The notes beneath the pieces were generated by a model. That model worked only from the letters and a program-made list of their open reading frames with translations, was not told where the DNA came from and did not search any database. This document shows positions 27,801 to 33,095 of a stretch of DNA of 64,000 bases, in pieces. Position numbers and translations under genes: made by a program. Numbering within the stretch: position 1 is the first letter of the stretch; every line of letters begins with the position of its first letter. Origin of the DNA: Plutella xylostella. Lineage: Eukaryota > Arthropoda > Insecta > Lepidoptera > Plutellidae. The stretch lies in NCBI RefSeq assembly GCF_932276165.1, contig NC_064004.1, forward strand, positions 2,490,001 to 2,554,000. Reading direction: 5' to 3'.

Positions 27801-29322
27801 AAGTGTCTAAGGTATACATTTCTAGAACGGGACTTGAATATATTGTGGTTTCACTAAAGATGTTATTAAGTTGCACTAAGATAGGTATTTTCTTTGTTGC
27901 CCTTCCACGAATATTTCAAGACAACTTTAGTCGTTCTCGTCGTAATAAATATTTACTGTGGGCCTTAGTGTAGGTTTTTCATTTCCGGATCCAGTGTAGC
28001 GCGAGTGTATCGCTAGGTGGCGACTCTCCCGCGCCATACAACACAAAACCCGCACTCTGTATCCTGATGCTAGAATATTTATTTACTGAGAGCTACTAAC
28101 GTAAATCGGTTCGGTTTTAAGCAGATTAACAAAACCTCAATACATTTTTATTTATATAGAAGATAGATAGAGAATAATATAGTTTTACTGATACTGATAA
28201 ACGTAATTCCAATGCCCCAACAGCCGCCAAAACCCAAGGTCCAGTACTCGGCGAAACAAGTCCAAGAGCTCAAAGTAGCTCTCCGGCAGCAGCTCCTCGA
28301 GACTCGGAGCATCACGCACCGCAGCCACGCGGCCGTCACCGGCAACCCGGAGGCGCGCAGGACCATGCATGCGCTGCTCATGCATGACCCCAGGTGAGAC
28401 GGAGGCAATACTTAGGAGTACACTGTAGTAGTCATAGAGGGGTTGTAAAATGGTACAGTGCCTGGGCTGAAAGTGGAGCTCTGAGAGGCATTCTGAACAA
28501 GTTTTGTTCTATCTACGACTTTCGTAAATTTTCGCAACTATTATACCATTTTTGCAACACCCTGTAGAAAGTCTAGAAGTATACAAAAGACAAACAAAAA
28601 GCCTCCTCGAATGACGGATGTAAGTTTGTTGCCCGCTGGGCCGTCTGACGCTAATCTGACCAACCACTATTCTTTCACCACGGCGCGAGCATAGGATTCG
28701 ATACTATTTTCGAATCTACACGAAGGGTCGCTTTTACCAAACGCTAAACGTATTATATCAAATTTTAAATACATTTTGTACCAAACTGACAGACTACTAA
28801 ATACGTTTAGCGTTTGGTGAAATTCCACCTAACATGGAAAAAACAAATACCACTTTTGGAACTAACAAATTTGCCTTACATTTTGACAGTGACATTTGAC
28901 GATACGCAACGAAAACGGAGGTTTCGAATCCTGTGCTCAGGCAACTAGCTTTTTTGTTTGACACAATAAGAAGATTGAAGAGACTCATTCTTCATAGTCG
29001 GGCGCTGAGACATAATAATATGAATGATTGCCCGAAGGATACACATGCATATTGTGTGAAACGCGCCCCAGCCAGATTAATACTGGGTGTCCTAGGGTAT
29101 CGTTATCGTCATAACGAGTTGTGTCACTATCTTTTGGATCTGCATATTAACCCGAGACCTGTATAATCTACCTGTCTACGGAACTCCAGTATCTCACCCC
29201 ACCAATTCCCTCACAGATACCAAGCGCTAAACGACCTCCCCGTGCAGCGGGAGCAGATCATCATGACGTACCTGGAGGAGCTGCAGCGGAAGGGCCCGCC
29301 GCCCCTCCCCACCATCTCCTAG
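887..29322 (+). CDS. TCERG1: TCERG1/CA150-like transcription elongation regulator, partial (N-terminus off window)
   Basis: Nuclear factor that links phosphorylated RNA polymerase II CTD to the spliceosome. Exons: 887-988, 1414-1520, 2416-2619, 3056-3191, 4509-4574, 5669-5904, 6392-6576, 10054-10204, 10461-10599, 10953-11197, 11701-11822, 12234-12384, 17332-17379, 18814-19003, 19451-19515, 28224-28393, 29217-29322. Every junction is GT-AG and all phases agree, giving about 806 residues in the window. Visible order: Gly/Pro/Asp-rich linker; a WW domain (QWTRHTSPAG, YYYNEAEKTSVW); an acidic Glu-rich linker; a second WW domain split over two exons (GTPW|HVVWTAEG, FFFNPT); then FF1 (AFTSYEKELPKI), FF2 (FLEFSATHGSDPRF), FF3 (FNSLLREHGVDRHSRW), a Lys/Glu stretch, and a last FF most like vertebrate FF6, ending in RKGPPPLPTIS. 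The WW-FF order and the PPPLPT tail are TCERG1 hallmarks. FF4 and FF5 were not found. The intron before the last FF is 8.7 kb. The N-terminus lies left of the window. Confidence 0.9.
1414..1520 (+). other. TCERG1: Parent copy of a triplicated TCERG1 exon
   Basis: This is the functional copy. It has an acceptor ending CGCAG, phase 1 entry (2 nt complete the codon) and a GTAACA donor. It encodes a Gly-rich start, WDAWGSWATPSSADTPQKHA and a phase-0 exit. Two further copies of its 3' part lie at 1686-1745 and 1993-2079. Confidence 0.75.
1530..1685 (+). mobile_element. RTE-like non-LTR retrotransposon 3' tail
   Basis: Encodes the C-terminal peptide GWMRKAEDRLLWRSLGEAYV followed by a stop and a GATGATGAT tail. 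This is a typical 3' end of lepidopteran RTE-type elements. Only the last part is present. It lies between the first and second copies of the duplicated exon. Related tails are at 1830-1990, 26401-26534 and 45700-45845. Confidence 0.6.
1686..1745 (+). pseudogene. Truncated copy of the 1414-1520 exon
   Basis: It repeats the last 60 bases of the parent exon, including SSADTPQKHAQHDVAQ in frame and a following GTAACT donor. It lacks the 5' half and any good acceptor. The intronic DNA after it (tattataccctggtgtgt) is also duplicated from after the parent. Confidence 0.75.
1830..1990 (+). mobile_element. RTE-like non-LTR retrotransposon 3' tail, degraded
   Basis: A second copy of the same tail: GTGGCTGGATGAGGAAGGCC, then GTCCAGCAGTGG and GGCTGATGATGATGATG. 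It carries a small rearrangement within the coding part. Its position between exon copies two and three indicates that the tail was duplicated together with the exon. Confidence 0.55.
1993..2079 (+). pseudogene. Second truncated copy of the 1414-1520 exon
   Basis: Repeats about 87 bases of the parent exon, from WDAWGSWATP to HDVAQ, with a GTAATG donor. The only nearby AG (tatcag before 1992) would enter in the wrong frame and leave in the wrong phase, so it is unlikely to be a usable exon. Confidence 0.75.
3413..3496 (+). pseudogene. Truncated copy of the WW-domain exon
   Basis: Copies the 3' part of exon 3056-3191, from YYYNEAEKT through VWLKP and LRKFD plus the GGTATTT donor. There are only a few substitutions (for example Ser to Arg and Asp to Tyr). 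The first conserved Trp and the acceptor are absent. It lies about 220 bases downstream of its parent. Confidence 0.8.
3494..3694 (+). repeat. Lepidopteran interspersed repeat (cccgcgagcttcgc type)
   Basis: Begins CCCGCGAGCTTCGCC, passes through GGGATAAAAAGTAGCCTATG and ends TTATAATATTAGTAGGATT. A second copy is at 7058-7255. I recognise it as a very common lepidopteran repeat but cannot assign a family. Confidence 0.6.
3695..4397. mobile_element. Non-autonomous DNA transposon with about 43-bp inverted ends
   Basis: The left end (TTTGCAATGGAAACCAGCAA through CATGTAAACAAA) is matched by the inverted right end (tttgtttacatgattgttgg through gcaaacgac) with a few mismatches. The element is about 700 bp, and its interior has a 42-codon acidic open frame (4102-4230). 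No transposase is recognisable. It lies in a TCERG1 intron. Confidence 0.6.
4102..4230 (+). CDS. Small acidic ORF inside the DNA transposon
   Basis: A 42-codon frame with ATG at 4102 and TAA at 4228-4230. It contains DMASDDIVVPFIITVTGDT followed by an Asp/Glu run and ends LNLFE. Product unknown. It may be a transposase remnant or chance; the strong acidic run is the only notable feature. Confidence 0.25.
   Translation: MKKLDGILDMASDDIVVPFIITVTGDTSDSDDDEDEDLNLFE
4723..4790 (+). repeat. Repeat tail with CAGA microsatellite
   Basis: GAAAAAGGGTGGTGACAGAC followed by repeated CAGA units and GGACAATAAAGTGACC. A related copy, also ending in a run of CAGA units, is at 51790-51890. It abuts the next repeat. 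Confidence 0.5.
4791..5366 (-). repeat. Lepidopteran interspersed repeat (ggccaagtgcgagtcgg type), copy 1
   Basis: Reading the minus strand, it starts CCGGCCAAGTGCGAGTCGGG and ends CGGAACCCT, a widespread lepidopteran repeat. It is almost identical to 25338-25898, including GTCCGTCTGTCC units and a GGGTGGGGCCCCCCAT block. The open frames inside it are not genes. Confidence 0.7.
5547..5645. repeat. Degenerate palindromic MITE
   Basis: GATTCTGAATGGTTCATCAA and CAGTCGATTGT face GGGACAGTCGACTG in inverted orientation. It is related to the better preserved palindrome at 40780-40881. Confidence 0.45.
7058..7255 (+). repeat. Lepidopteran interspersed repeat (cccgcgagcttcgc type), copy 2
   Basis: Shares CCCGCGAGCTTCGC, GGGATAAAAAGTAGCCTATG, ACAGACAGACAGACA and TATAATATTAGTTAGGATT with the copy at 3494-3694. 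Confidence 0.6.
7399..7446 (-). repeat. Short lepidopteran repeat (aaccgacttcaaaaaaagga)
   Basis: The minus strand reads TTAACCGACTTC, an A run, GGAGGAGGTTCTCAATTCG. The same motif occurs on the plus strand at 33258-33300. It looks like the end of a common transposon; the family is not assigned. Confidence 0.45.
7891..8012. mobile_element. Short MITE with CAGGGTGTT ends
   Basis: Ends CAGGGTGTTGAAAAAGGGTA and TTTTGAAACACCCTG are inverted relative to each other and flanked by TATA on both sides. Related short elements are at 28440-28566 and 39677-39826. The terminal motif is typical of mariner-like MITEs. Confidence 0.55.
9061..9280 (+). repeat. Three copies of a short hairpin motif with a compensatory change
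   Basis: Copies at about 9062-9101, 9139-9178 and 9236-9275 each have an 8-bp perfect stem around a conserved loop (gtccgct, tttagtgtgtgtaa). Copies one and two pair AGGGGGGA with TCCCCCCT. Copy three pairs AGAGGGGA with TCCCCTCT, so a G-C pair has become A-T on both sides. They lie in the TCERG1 intron between 6576 and 10054, on the transcribed strand. Confidence 0.8.
9276..9863 (+). repeat. Tandem repeat, about 190-198 bp unit, three copies
   Basis: Units start at about 9276, 9466 and 9664 with AGTTTTAATATATATATTTT and end with TGTTATTTCATTCT. The second and third carry an extra 'cttatttatt' and 'atg' relative to the first. Each unit contains TTTATTTTCAGAAGCCGC and GATGCTAGCCATCTCACAAA (or its close variant). 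The array directly follows the hairpin copies. Confidence 0.85.
10632..10720 (+). repeat. Short repeat (ctcacgactgtaat type)
   Basis: CTCACGACTGTAAT, GTAGTCAGAGGTGACTCGCA and AGCGAGCC recur at 21648-21705 with slight differences. It is intronic, and the family is not assigned. Confidence 0.4.
11377..11518. mobile_element. Hairpin MITE (cagtcagctgcataagtag type)
   Basis: CAGTCAGCTGCATAAGTAGC at the left is matched by inverted TACTTATGCAGCTGACTG at the right, followed inward by ACACTTTTG and CAAAAGTGT. A diverged relative lies at 19901-20028. Confidence 0.7.
11838..12066 (-). mobile_element. tRNA-derived SINE, copy 1
   Basis: On the minus strand, a tRNA-like head (ACCGAATGGTGTAGTGATTA, box-B-like GGTTCAATTCC) is followed by a body ending in GAGATGTCCCCAC. 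The head carries recognisable A and B box sequences for RNA polymerase III. Related copies: 22903-23335, 24745-24859 and 39590-40024. It is not a functional tRNA gene, because the SINE body follows directly. Confidence 0.7.
12385..13590 (+). other. TCERG1 intron, no gene seen
   Basis: AT-rich intronic sequence between the FF2 exon and the large inverted-repeat element. A reading frame overlapping the exon extends to about 12537 only because the donor was ignored. Nothing else is recognised. Confidence 0.5.
13591..15267. mobile_element. Long inverted-repeat (foldback) element, arms about 580 bp
   Basis: The left arm 13591-14171 and the right arm about 14691-15267 are near-perfect inverted copies. 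CAGGGTGTCCCAAAAGTCAA at the left mirrors TTGACTTTTGGGACACCCTG at the right, and the match continues through CCTCGATGTAAAA and on to CCTATTTTAC. The spacer is about 520 bp. Both ends are flanked by TATA, consistent with a duplicated TA or TATA target. No transposase is seen. It lies in the 4.9-kb TCERG1 intron and would be transcribed as a long hairpin. Confidence 0.85.
15268..17080 (+). other. TCERG1 intron, AT-rich, no gene seen
   Basis: Very AT-rich sequence with several long A and T runs. No exon-like frame with splice sites is present. Short repeat remnants occur, such as TTTTTGCAACATCCTCT at about 16248-16265. Confidence 0.5.
17096..17180 (+). mobile_element. Possible BEL/Pao LTR edge and primer-binding region
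   Basis: AATAAACCTTGCTTCTACTA is followed by ATGGTCCTTCGAGCCGGATC. Phrases like 'ggtccttcgaaccggat' are found just downstream of the 5' LTR in BEL/Pao elements. No internal coding region follows, so this would be a remnant. Assignment is tentative. Confidence 0.3.
17640..18214 (+). mobile_element. 5'-truncated non-LTR retrotransposon with ATTCT tail
   Basis: Encodes RLWNALPVNIRFAKTAIGFK and then a stop, a C-terminus typical of CR1/Jockey-like reverse transcriptases. The 3' UTR contains AAGGTTGCCTGGAAGAGATC and GCGATAAGGCCGCC and ends in repeated ATTCT. Related 3' ends are at 42886-43035 and in the split element starting at 50239. Confidence 0.65.
19901..20028. mobile_element. Hairpin MITE related to 11377-11518
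   Basis: CAGTTTCTCACGTAGCTATC at the left and GTATATAGCTGGTTTAGAAG then CTGACTG at the right are diverged inverted arms. The inner arms hold ACTTTAGTACCTTGTC and GACAAGGTACAAAAGT. Confidence 0.55.
20211..20588 (+). CDS. TCERG1: Alternative terminal exon of the TCERG1-like gene (short isoform)
   Basis: A strong acceptor (pyrimidine tract, TTTGCAG) precedes 20211. The frame runs 125 codons to a TAG at 20586-20588, in the phase (0) produced by the preceding exon ending at 19515. Used this way it gives a product of about 840 residues from the window start. The tail is basic and unstructured, with stretches such as EQWADIIGIPENRRRQ, LPLIKRRVSFSIPQ and a Lys/Arg/Glu terminus. I do not recognise a domain, and it is not FF-like. 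The next FF exon at 28224 also starts in phase 0, so 19515 can join either. Downstream to about 22210 could be its 3' UTR, with AATAAA motifs near 22200. It could instead belong to another gene, but no separate start or promoter is visible. Confidence 0.6.
   Translation, partial: KSGTEEKQPTPPPEQWADIIGIPENRRRQAQAKKPTELQRRLIEDKNLPLIKRRVSFSIPQEEPQPEILSPKRLRSSRFPSPAVQVKPRVTKTAIKIMDRRKNRTNGELSPSVRAATRKKKTEKE
20589..22900 (+). other. Possible 3' UTR of the short TCERG1 isoform, then intron
   Basis: Follows the stop at 20588. It contains a run of TCATctgcata-like words (20700-21010), a common lepidopteran repeat, and AATAAATAAA near 22200 that could serve as a poly(A) signal. No other coding exon is visible; I looked specifically for the missing FF4 and FF5 domains. 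Confidence 0.4.
21373..21600 (+). repeat. Lepidopteran interspersed repeat (ccccactgctggggcacggg)
   Basis: Contains CCCCACTGCTGGGGCACGGG, GTTAGGCCACTAGGCC and GCTGGCCTAGTGTGGGTTGG, a widespread lepidopteran repeat of unassigned family. Confidence 0.55.
22903..23335 (-). mobile_element. tRNA-derived SINE, copy 2, interrupted by a hairpin MITE
   Basis: Same family as 11838-12066: body with GTGGGGACATCTCACACACG, head with CCGGGAATAGAACCCGGGAC on the plus strand. The head is split at AAGGCC by the hairpin element 23125-23309, and the remainder (TAACCACTACACCAGTCC) resumes after it. Confidence 0.7.
23125..23309. mobile_element. Hairpin MITE inside the SINE
   Basis: GGTCTCCTATTTACTCCGTA and GGTCGCGTCA at the left face GCGACCTACGGCATAAATAG and GAGACC at the right. 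AAGGCC flanks both sides (23119-23124 and 23310-23315) and reads as a target duplication. Confidence 0.7.
23932..24106. mobile_element. Hairpin MITE, arms about 70 bp
   Basis: GGGTGCTTACATAGAGAATC and GGTTACCGGTACAGG-type arms are mirrored at the two ends, terminating in GTAAGCACCC. The stem is near perfect, with a short loop around 24005-24035. Confidence 0.75.
24344..24486. mobile_element. Hairpin MITE (aggccctgtttcac type)
   Basis: AGGCCCTGTTTCACAATGTC is mirrored by GACATTGTGAAACAGGGCCT. The inner arms AGATAAAATACATGCT and AGCATGTATTTTATCT also pair. Confidence 0.75.
24745..24859 (-). mobile_element. tRNA-derived SINE, copy 3, truncated
   Basis: Minus strand: CGAATGGCGTAGTGGTTAGT (A box) and GGTTCGATTCC (B box), the best preserved tRNA-like head in the window. 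The 3' body is cut short. Confidence 0.7.
25338..25898 (-). repeat. Lepidopteran interspersed repeat (ggccaagtgcgagtcgg type), copy 2
   Basis: Almost identical to 4791-5366, including GGGTGGGGCCCCCCATACAT. The differences are single substitutions and a shorter GTCCGTCTGTCC run, so both copies are fairly young. Confidence 0.7.
26229..26332. mobile_element. Hairpin MITE (ggaccccaattctcg type)
   Basis: GGACCCCAATTCTCGACCAC and TAGTCTTT are mirrored by AAAGACTAGTGATCGAGAAT and TGGGGACC. The length is about 104 bp. Confidence 0.65.
26401..26534 (+). mobile_element. RTE-like 3' tail
   Basis: Encodes DDMRKVAGYDWMRKAIDR followed by ALGEAYVQQWTAIG and a stop, the same C-terminal peptide family as 1530-1685. 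Only this tail is present. Confidence 0.6.
26686..27901 (-). mobile_element. 5'-truncated non-LTR retrotransposon with 13-bp target duplication
   Basis: CTTCCACGAATAT occurs at 26673-26685 and again at 27902-27914, bracketing the insert. At the low-coordinate end the minus strand reads AAATAAAGATT and then an A run, so the poly(A) tail lies there and the element is inserted antisense to TCERG1. The body encodes an RNase H domain and C-terminal region. Confidence 0.85.
26791..27876 (-). CDS. RNase H and C-terminal part of a non-LTR retrotransposon polyprotein
   Basis: A 361-codon open frame, intact to its stop but missing the endonuclease and reverse transcriptase that should precede it. RNase H motifs are visible: YTDGSKEGSNVGCA (Asp), NAELQAISECL (Glu), VLTDSRSAL (Asp) and WIPSHVGITGNEEVDVLA (His, Asp). 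A Cys/His cluster follows (NCMECG, then YHILMEC), as in I/R1/Loa-group elements. The listed Met is not a real start, because the element is truncated at 27901. The open frame suggests a recent insertion. Confidence 0.8.
   Translation of the reverse strand: MQLNNIFSETTIYSSPVLEMYTLDTWVTNIDLNDIIRLRVEDIDQSKRALSSAYMKEKCNYMLHTKYERFYKMYTDGSKEGSNVGCAFLDPQIRVGVKFSIDCATSIMNAELQAISECLSYIETIDFDSFVVLTDSRSALQHLARCTSICRGIPIAYIIISSIAKLRFNNKNIVLQWIPSHVGITGNEEVDVLAKQALSDGLPLPCLSLYSDHIHTLKEECYKLWKEHFDRRSVEKGIWYKTVQCSPLRYPWFDSNSINLSRRLIVTAMRLRSGHIPLNKFAFLMKKSHSPNCMECGMVEDVYHILMECVRNEAQRRDITYKYPSLKEFGGCNSALTSPLSGEAIELYKLAITGIRLRESL
28440..28566. mobile_element. Short MITE with TTGCAACACCCTG end
   Basis: GGTTGTAAAATGGTAC at the left and ACCATTTTTGCAACACCCTG at the right are loosely inverted. 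It is related to 7891-8012 and 39677-39826 and lies in the last TCERG1 intron. Confidence 0.45.
28736..28819. mobile_element. Hairpin MITE (accaaacgctaaacgt)
   Basis: ACCAAACGCTAAACGTATTA and AATACGTTTAGCGTTTGGT are perfect inverted arms of about 18 bp around an AT-rich loop. Confidence 0.6.
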
Positions 29323-29504
29323 CATTGGCGGCTGCACACCGTGTGGGGGCACCAGGGACGGTGAGGGCTTAGATTAATAATGTACGGATGAGATGGAGTG
29401 TTAGTGCAAAAACAAAGGAATCTGACAAAGTCTGATCTTTTAACAGCATTCGGATTTGATCACGCATGCGGATTCGATCACGCCCGCGGGATTGCCCCGC
29501 ATGC

Positions 29505-29595
29505 GGTCTATTCTATTCTATTCTCTGTGGGGGTGTATGTACCTGCATCTGGCTCTCTCGAGTGGAACCTTTGTGCATGTCCCCAAGGTCTAAAC
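29505..29595 (-). mobile_element. 3' fragment of an ATTCT-tailed non-LTR element
   Basis: Repeated TATTC followed by GGCTCTCTCGAGTGGAACCT and GTGCATGTCCCC. The same order (ATTCT run, then TGGCTCTCTCGAGTGGAACC) is found at 50916-51000. It lies in the 3' flank of TCERG1. Confidence 0.5.
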
Positions 29596-29884
29596 TGCCT
29601 TCCTAAGCTTGGACCATTTCTTACCAGCATGATGGTGTGTCAGTGCAAAAACAAACTGACAAAGACCTACTCATCCAATTGATATGAGTTATCCCAAAAA
29701 GGGAAATTCTCTACCTACGTTAGTTACCCTTGCATCACTGATTAAATTTCACCCTGTATTTACCTACTATTTCTTTATTTGCAGGTGAGCCCCGTAATTG
29801 CACCAAAAAGGACTAGAGTCCAGAATCAAAATGTACATACATATTTAAGTATTTTGAACAAGTTGTTGCTAAGTAAATGAAATG

Positions 29885-29890
29885 AATAAA
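29885..29890 (+). terminator. TCERG1: Poly(A) signal of the TCERG1-like gene
   Basis: AATAAA about 560 bases after the stop at 29322. The opposing gene has TTTATT (AATAAA on the minus strand) near 29918, so the two transcripts converge and may overlap by a few tens of bases. Confidence 0.5.
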
Positions 29891-30153
29891 AATCATGTTT
29901 TTATAGAGTATCGTGGTTTTATTTGGACATTCAGGTAAATTCTACAACAACGGCTGTAGTAAACAATAACATAGGCATATTTGTATGACTTAAAAGTAGA
30001 GTAAGACGATGGAAAGGGTTTTTTCAAATATGCTGCTGATAGATACATCGTGGGCGGCTATTTTAGGAGTACCTAACGCTTCCTGCCAGGGTCGTTAAAG
30101 TTTCCAAATGAGAAAAGGCCGGGTTTAAAAGTCTCTAACTTTCTACTAGTAGA

Positions 30154-31007
30154 CTAGCTTTTGATCGATTCGGAGGCGTATGAATTTTGTCGACCGCCTT
30201 TGACATTATTATTCGGGGTATGACTGGTTTTGTGTAATATTTTATCGGGTTCCGCTTCCGTCGCACCGGTCGACATAAACCGTTTCGGCGACGAATCCGA
30301 CGGCGACGGCGGCTGTTCCAAATTATTGAACGAAAAGAATTTCGAAATCCCGCTTTTGCTTTCCTTGTCCTTCGCCTTTAAAGATTCAGACGCTGATTGC
30401 TCCTTGCTGGGGTAATCGGGTTTTTTGACCCGAGCCGCTAGCGGAGACGATTCTATTATGTCTTTAGGGGGCGCCGTGCCAAAGGGAGGGAACGGCGCTT
30501 GTTTGGCACCCATCGACGGTGAACCCGCAACCCCTGATGTTGCCAACGGGGTCGCAGCGCCTAAACCCCCCGGGCACATGCAAGCCGTTGCCGGCATTTT
30601 TTCAGCGGGGGGCTGCGGCGCGGGGCAGGGGCAGGGCTCCGCCGTCACCGGCCCACAAGGCGCACACGCCGACTGATGATACGGCCCGCAATACCACCAG
30701 CCGTAAGGGTAGTAGAAGTACCCAGTCATGTATTGGACGCATTTGGGAGGGCAATGGCACGGCGGGGGTAGACACGTGCCGGGGCAGTCGGGCGGGGTTG
30801 TGGGCGGGTTCGCTGATGAGCACGGGTTTTTATCAGATTTTGACGCGCCTTTGTTTTTGTTTTTGCCGCCGTTTTTGTCGTTGCGGTGTCGGGATTGGAG
30901 GAGGTTTGTGGACTGTGATTGGAGGAGAGGGCGGCGTGATGGCGTCGTGGCGCGGTTGGTGAAGCTGCGGCTCGTACGAAGGTGGCCTGGGGGCTGACTG
31001 GTGTTGG
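30154..31007 (-). CDS. Cys/Pro-rich protein, long alternative terminal exon or separate gene
   Basis: A 283-codon coding exon with a classic acceptor just upstream on the minus strand (pyrimidine-rich, ending CCATTCCAG at 31008). It enters in phase 1, exactly the phase left by the first exon at 31982-32099, which would give 323 residues. The body has a Ser/Arg/Thr-rich start, a Lys/Asn-rich run, a Cys/Pro block (CPGTCLPPPCHCPPKC, YYPYGWWYCGPYHQ), a second Cys/Pro run, and a polar Ser/Lys/Glu tail with KSGISKFFSFNNLEQPPSP. No family is recognised. It could also start at an ATG at 31092 without splicing, but that removes the clear acceptor. Composition and layout resemble the neighbouring exon 31210-31571. 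Confidence 0.55.
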
Positions 31008-31209
31008 CTGGAATGGAAGTGGAAACGGAAATCAGATACGGAAAATTGGAGCCAACTAACGTGTAGGTATGACATCTAATCATTTTTTTCATGAGAAATC
31101 TAAATTCTCTTATACAAATAAACTAAAAAGGTATTGTTAGCACCAAGTTTTATTCAAAGAAAACACTGTTCATAATCTTAAACAAGTCATAAGAGTATCC
31201 AAAACAATT

Positions 31210-32099
31210 TCACTTATTATCATTTTTAACATGTGGGTCACTTTTGCCCTTCTTTACTTCAACGTCAAACTCTTTTGGTGGTCGCTCTGGGGCATTCGGC
31301 CCATTCGGGGCCGGAACAGGATACGGCCCAAACGGGTTATACGGCCCGGCTGGGTACGGGCCGGCTGGGCCACACGGGGTCGGAGGGCCGTGTATTGGCC
31401 CAGTGGGGTTGCCGGGGTTGATTGGCCCGTACGGCGGAATGGGGGCAACTGGGGCCATCCCGCCACAGTTAGGGCAGATTTGGCCTGAAAAACCCGATGC
31501 CATGCCATGGGGTTTCCCCTCCTTGCCATCATGTTTCTTCTCTGAGTAATGGCAGGTTTGTTGCCGGCGCACTGCAAAGGACATCCAAGCTATTAGATCA
31601 TGCTTGCTGAGTAAGTTATAGGTACTACATGTATACATACATTTTTAAAAGCCAACTGGCAATTTTATTTGTTGGCTTGTATTTTTGCATTGGAATAAGT
31701 AGCCTGGATGTCCTTTAGTGGTAAGTATTCTACAAAAATCACTGGATGGGAATGGGTAGGTACTATCTACATACCTACCTATAGCTATTAATTTGATAGA
31801 AATACTTCAGTCTGACATTCCTTTGTTATCCCTAAAGGCAAGTATGTGCAAATAATATGAACCCTACCCATTGAAAGTTAAATAAACTAATTACCAAATT
31901 ACTTAATAGAAGAAACTAACTAAGTACCAAATTAATGGGATCTACTTTCTGTAAAAACTAAACTAGTTAATCGCCACTTACCCAATGGAATCGAATTCAG
32001 GTAATTCTCCTTTCCTTGTGCAGCTAAAAGCCCACCTTTCGCGCTTTTGTTCATCACAACATTCTTTAGAACTAAAGATCTCTTCATCACCGACGCCAT
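31210..32099 (-). CDS. Gly/Pro-rich protein with presequence-like N-terminus
   Basis: Two exons on the minus strand. Exon 1 (32099-31982) starts ATG GCG TCG; exon 2 (31571-31210) runs to a stop at 31210. Donor GTAAGT, acceptor TTTGCAG, phase 1, total 159 residues. The first 30 residues (MASVMKRSLVLKNVVMNKSA onward) are basic with no acidic residue, as in mitochondrial targeting presequences. The body has ICPNCGGMAP and then Pro/Gly/Tyr-rich repeats (PAGPYNPFGPYPVP) and a charged Lys/Asp tail. AATAAA (minus strand) near 31150 would end the transcript. Function unknown; mitochondrial targeting is an inference. Exon 1 can also join the exon at 31007. Confidence 0.6.
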
Positions 32100-32946
32100 T
32101 ATGTCAATATTGCTTTTGCTGTACAGGGAATTTAGATTAATGTGTGAAAACTTTATAATTTAGTCATTTTGGTGAAAGAAATTAGTTTTTCATTTTTGGT
32201 GAAAACGCATGACACTGACAGTTTTACTATTTTTCAAATGAATGACATGTTTTTGTTCTTTCTAGTTTGTGTTCTTCTATGGTTCTTTCAGCATATTTTC
32301 GGCCTGTGGTATGAACTCAGAATATTTTTTCGGTATTTTTAATTTTCGGAGCATAAATGAAATAGTTAATTTTAGATAATTCCATCATAAACGCACATTG
32401 CTAGTGTTAAACTTAAAGTACTTCTTTGGCAGGAGGCAAGGCAGACCTAGTATTATTAGTACTTACCTTTACCTTCTTCTAAAGATGTGTACAGACCGGC
32501 CAAACGAACGGGTATCGTCTTAGACTTAGTATTACGCCAGTATATACTAAGTCTATGGGTATCGTTGACCTTCGTTGCTGCAATCTGCCCTGTATTATGT
32601 ATGATAAATATCCATCGTTGGACGTTCGTTGGCCGTTCGTTGGGCCGGTCTGTACGCAGCTTTATACATATACATGGCCGTCGTTGGGCAGTAGCCCACC
32701 AAGTTAAAACCCACCTATGCCCACCAACTTGGTTGGACAATCCTACCCAATTTATTGGGACCCAAAATTAACAACACCCATACAATTCTACTATACTTTA
32801 TATTTATTTTTAAATAAGTGACGGTTACTTAAAACAATCATAGTTATAATAGTAAAAACAATTTTATAAAGCAATATACACACGCACAATAACAATAATA
32901 GTATAACATTTTAGGATAAATATGTTTTTTTACATACAGTGCATTT
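32100..32946. other. 5' flank of the Gly/Pro-rich gene, no other gene seen
   Basis: Should hold the promoter of the minus-strand gene starting at 32099; I cannot place a clear TATA box. At 32480-32670 an imperfect inverted repeat is present (GACCGGCCAAACGAACGG facing GGCCGTTCGTTGGGCCGGTC), so the open frames there are repeat-derived. Confidence 0.45.
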
Positions 32947-33095
32947 ATAGTGCCACAAACTTATCTGTTCCGGTGAGAGCGAACTAAATTGGTCCATACC
33001 TCATTACTTACTGTACTAATGAATTTCATATTGACATAGATTATATGGACCAATTTAGTTCGCTCTCACCGGAACAGATAAGTTTGTGGCACTAT
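32947..33095. mobile_element. Hairpin MITE (atagtgccacaaacttatc), copy 1
   Basis: ATAGTGCCACAAACTTATCT and GTTCCGGTGAGAGCGAAC are mirrored by GTTCGCTCTCACCGGAAC and AGATAAGTTTGTGGCACTAT. The arms are about 60 bp and almost perfect. Other members are at 34414-34637 and 48731-48879. Confidence 0.8.

Noticed and set aside
28925..29166. Plus-strand 77-codon frame with RRLKRLILHSRALRHNN
   Set aside because: It lies in the last TCERG1 intron with no donor or acceptor in phase and no family I recognise; probably transposon debris.
30425..30997. Plus-strand Gly/Pro-rich frames
   Set aside because: Antisense shadows of the Cys/Pro-rich exon 30154-31007, caused by high GC content.
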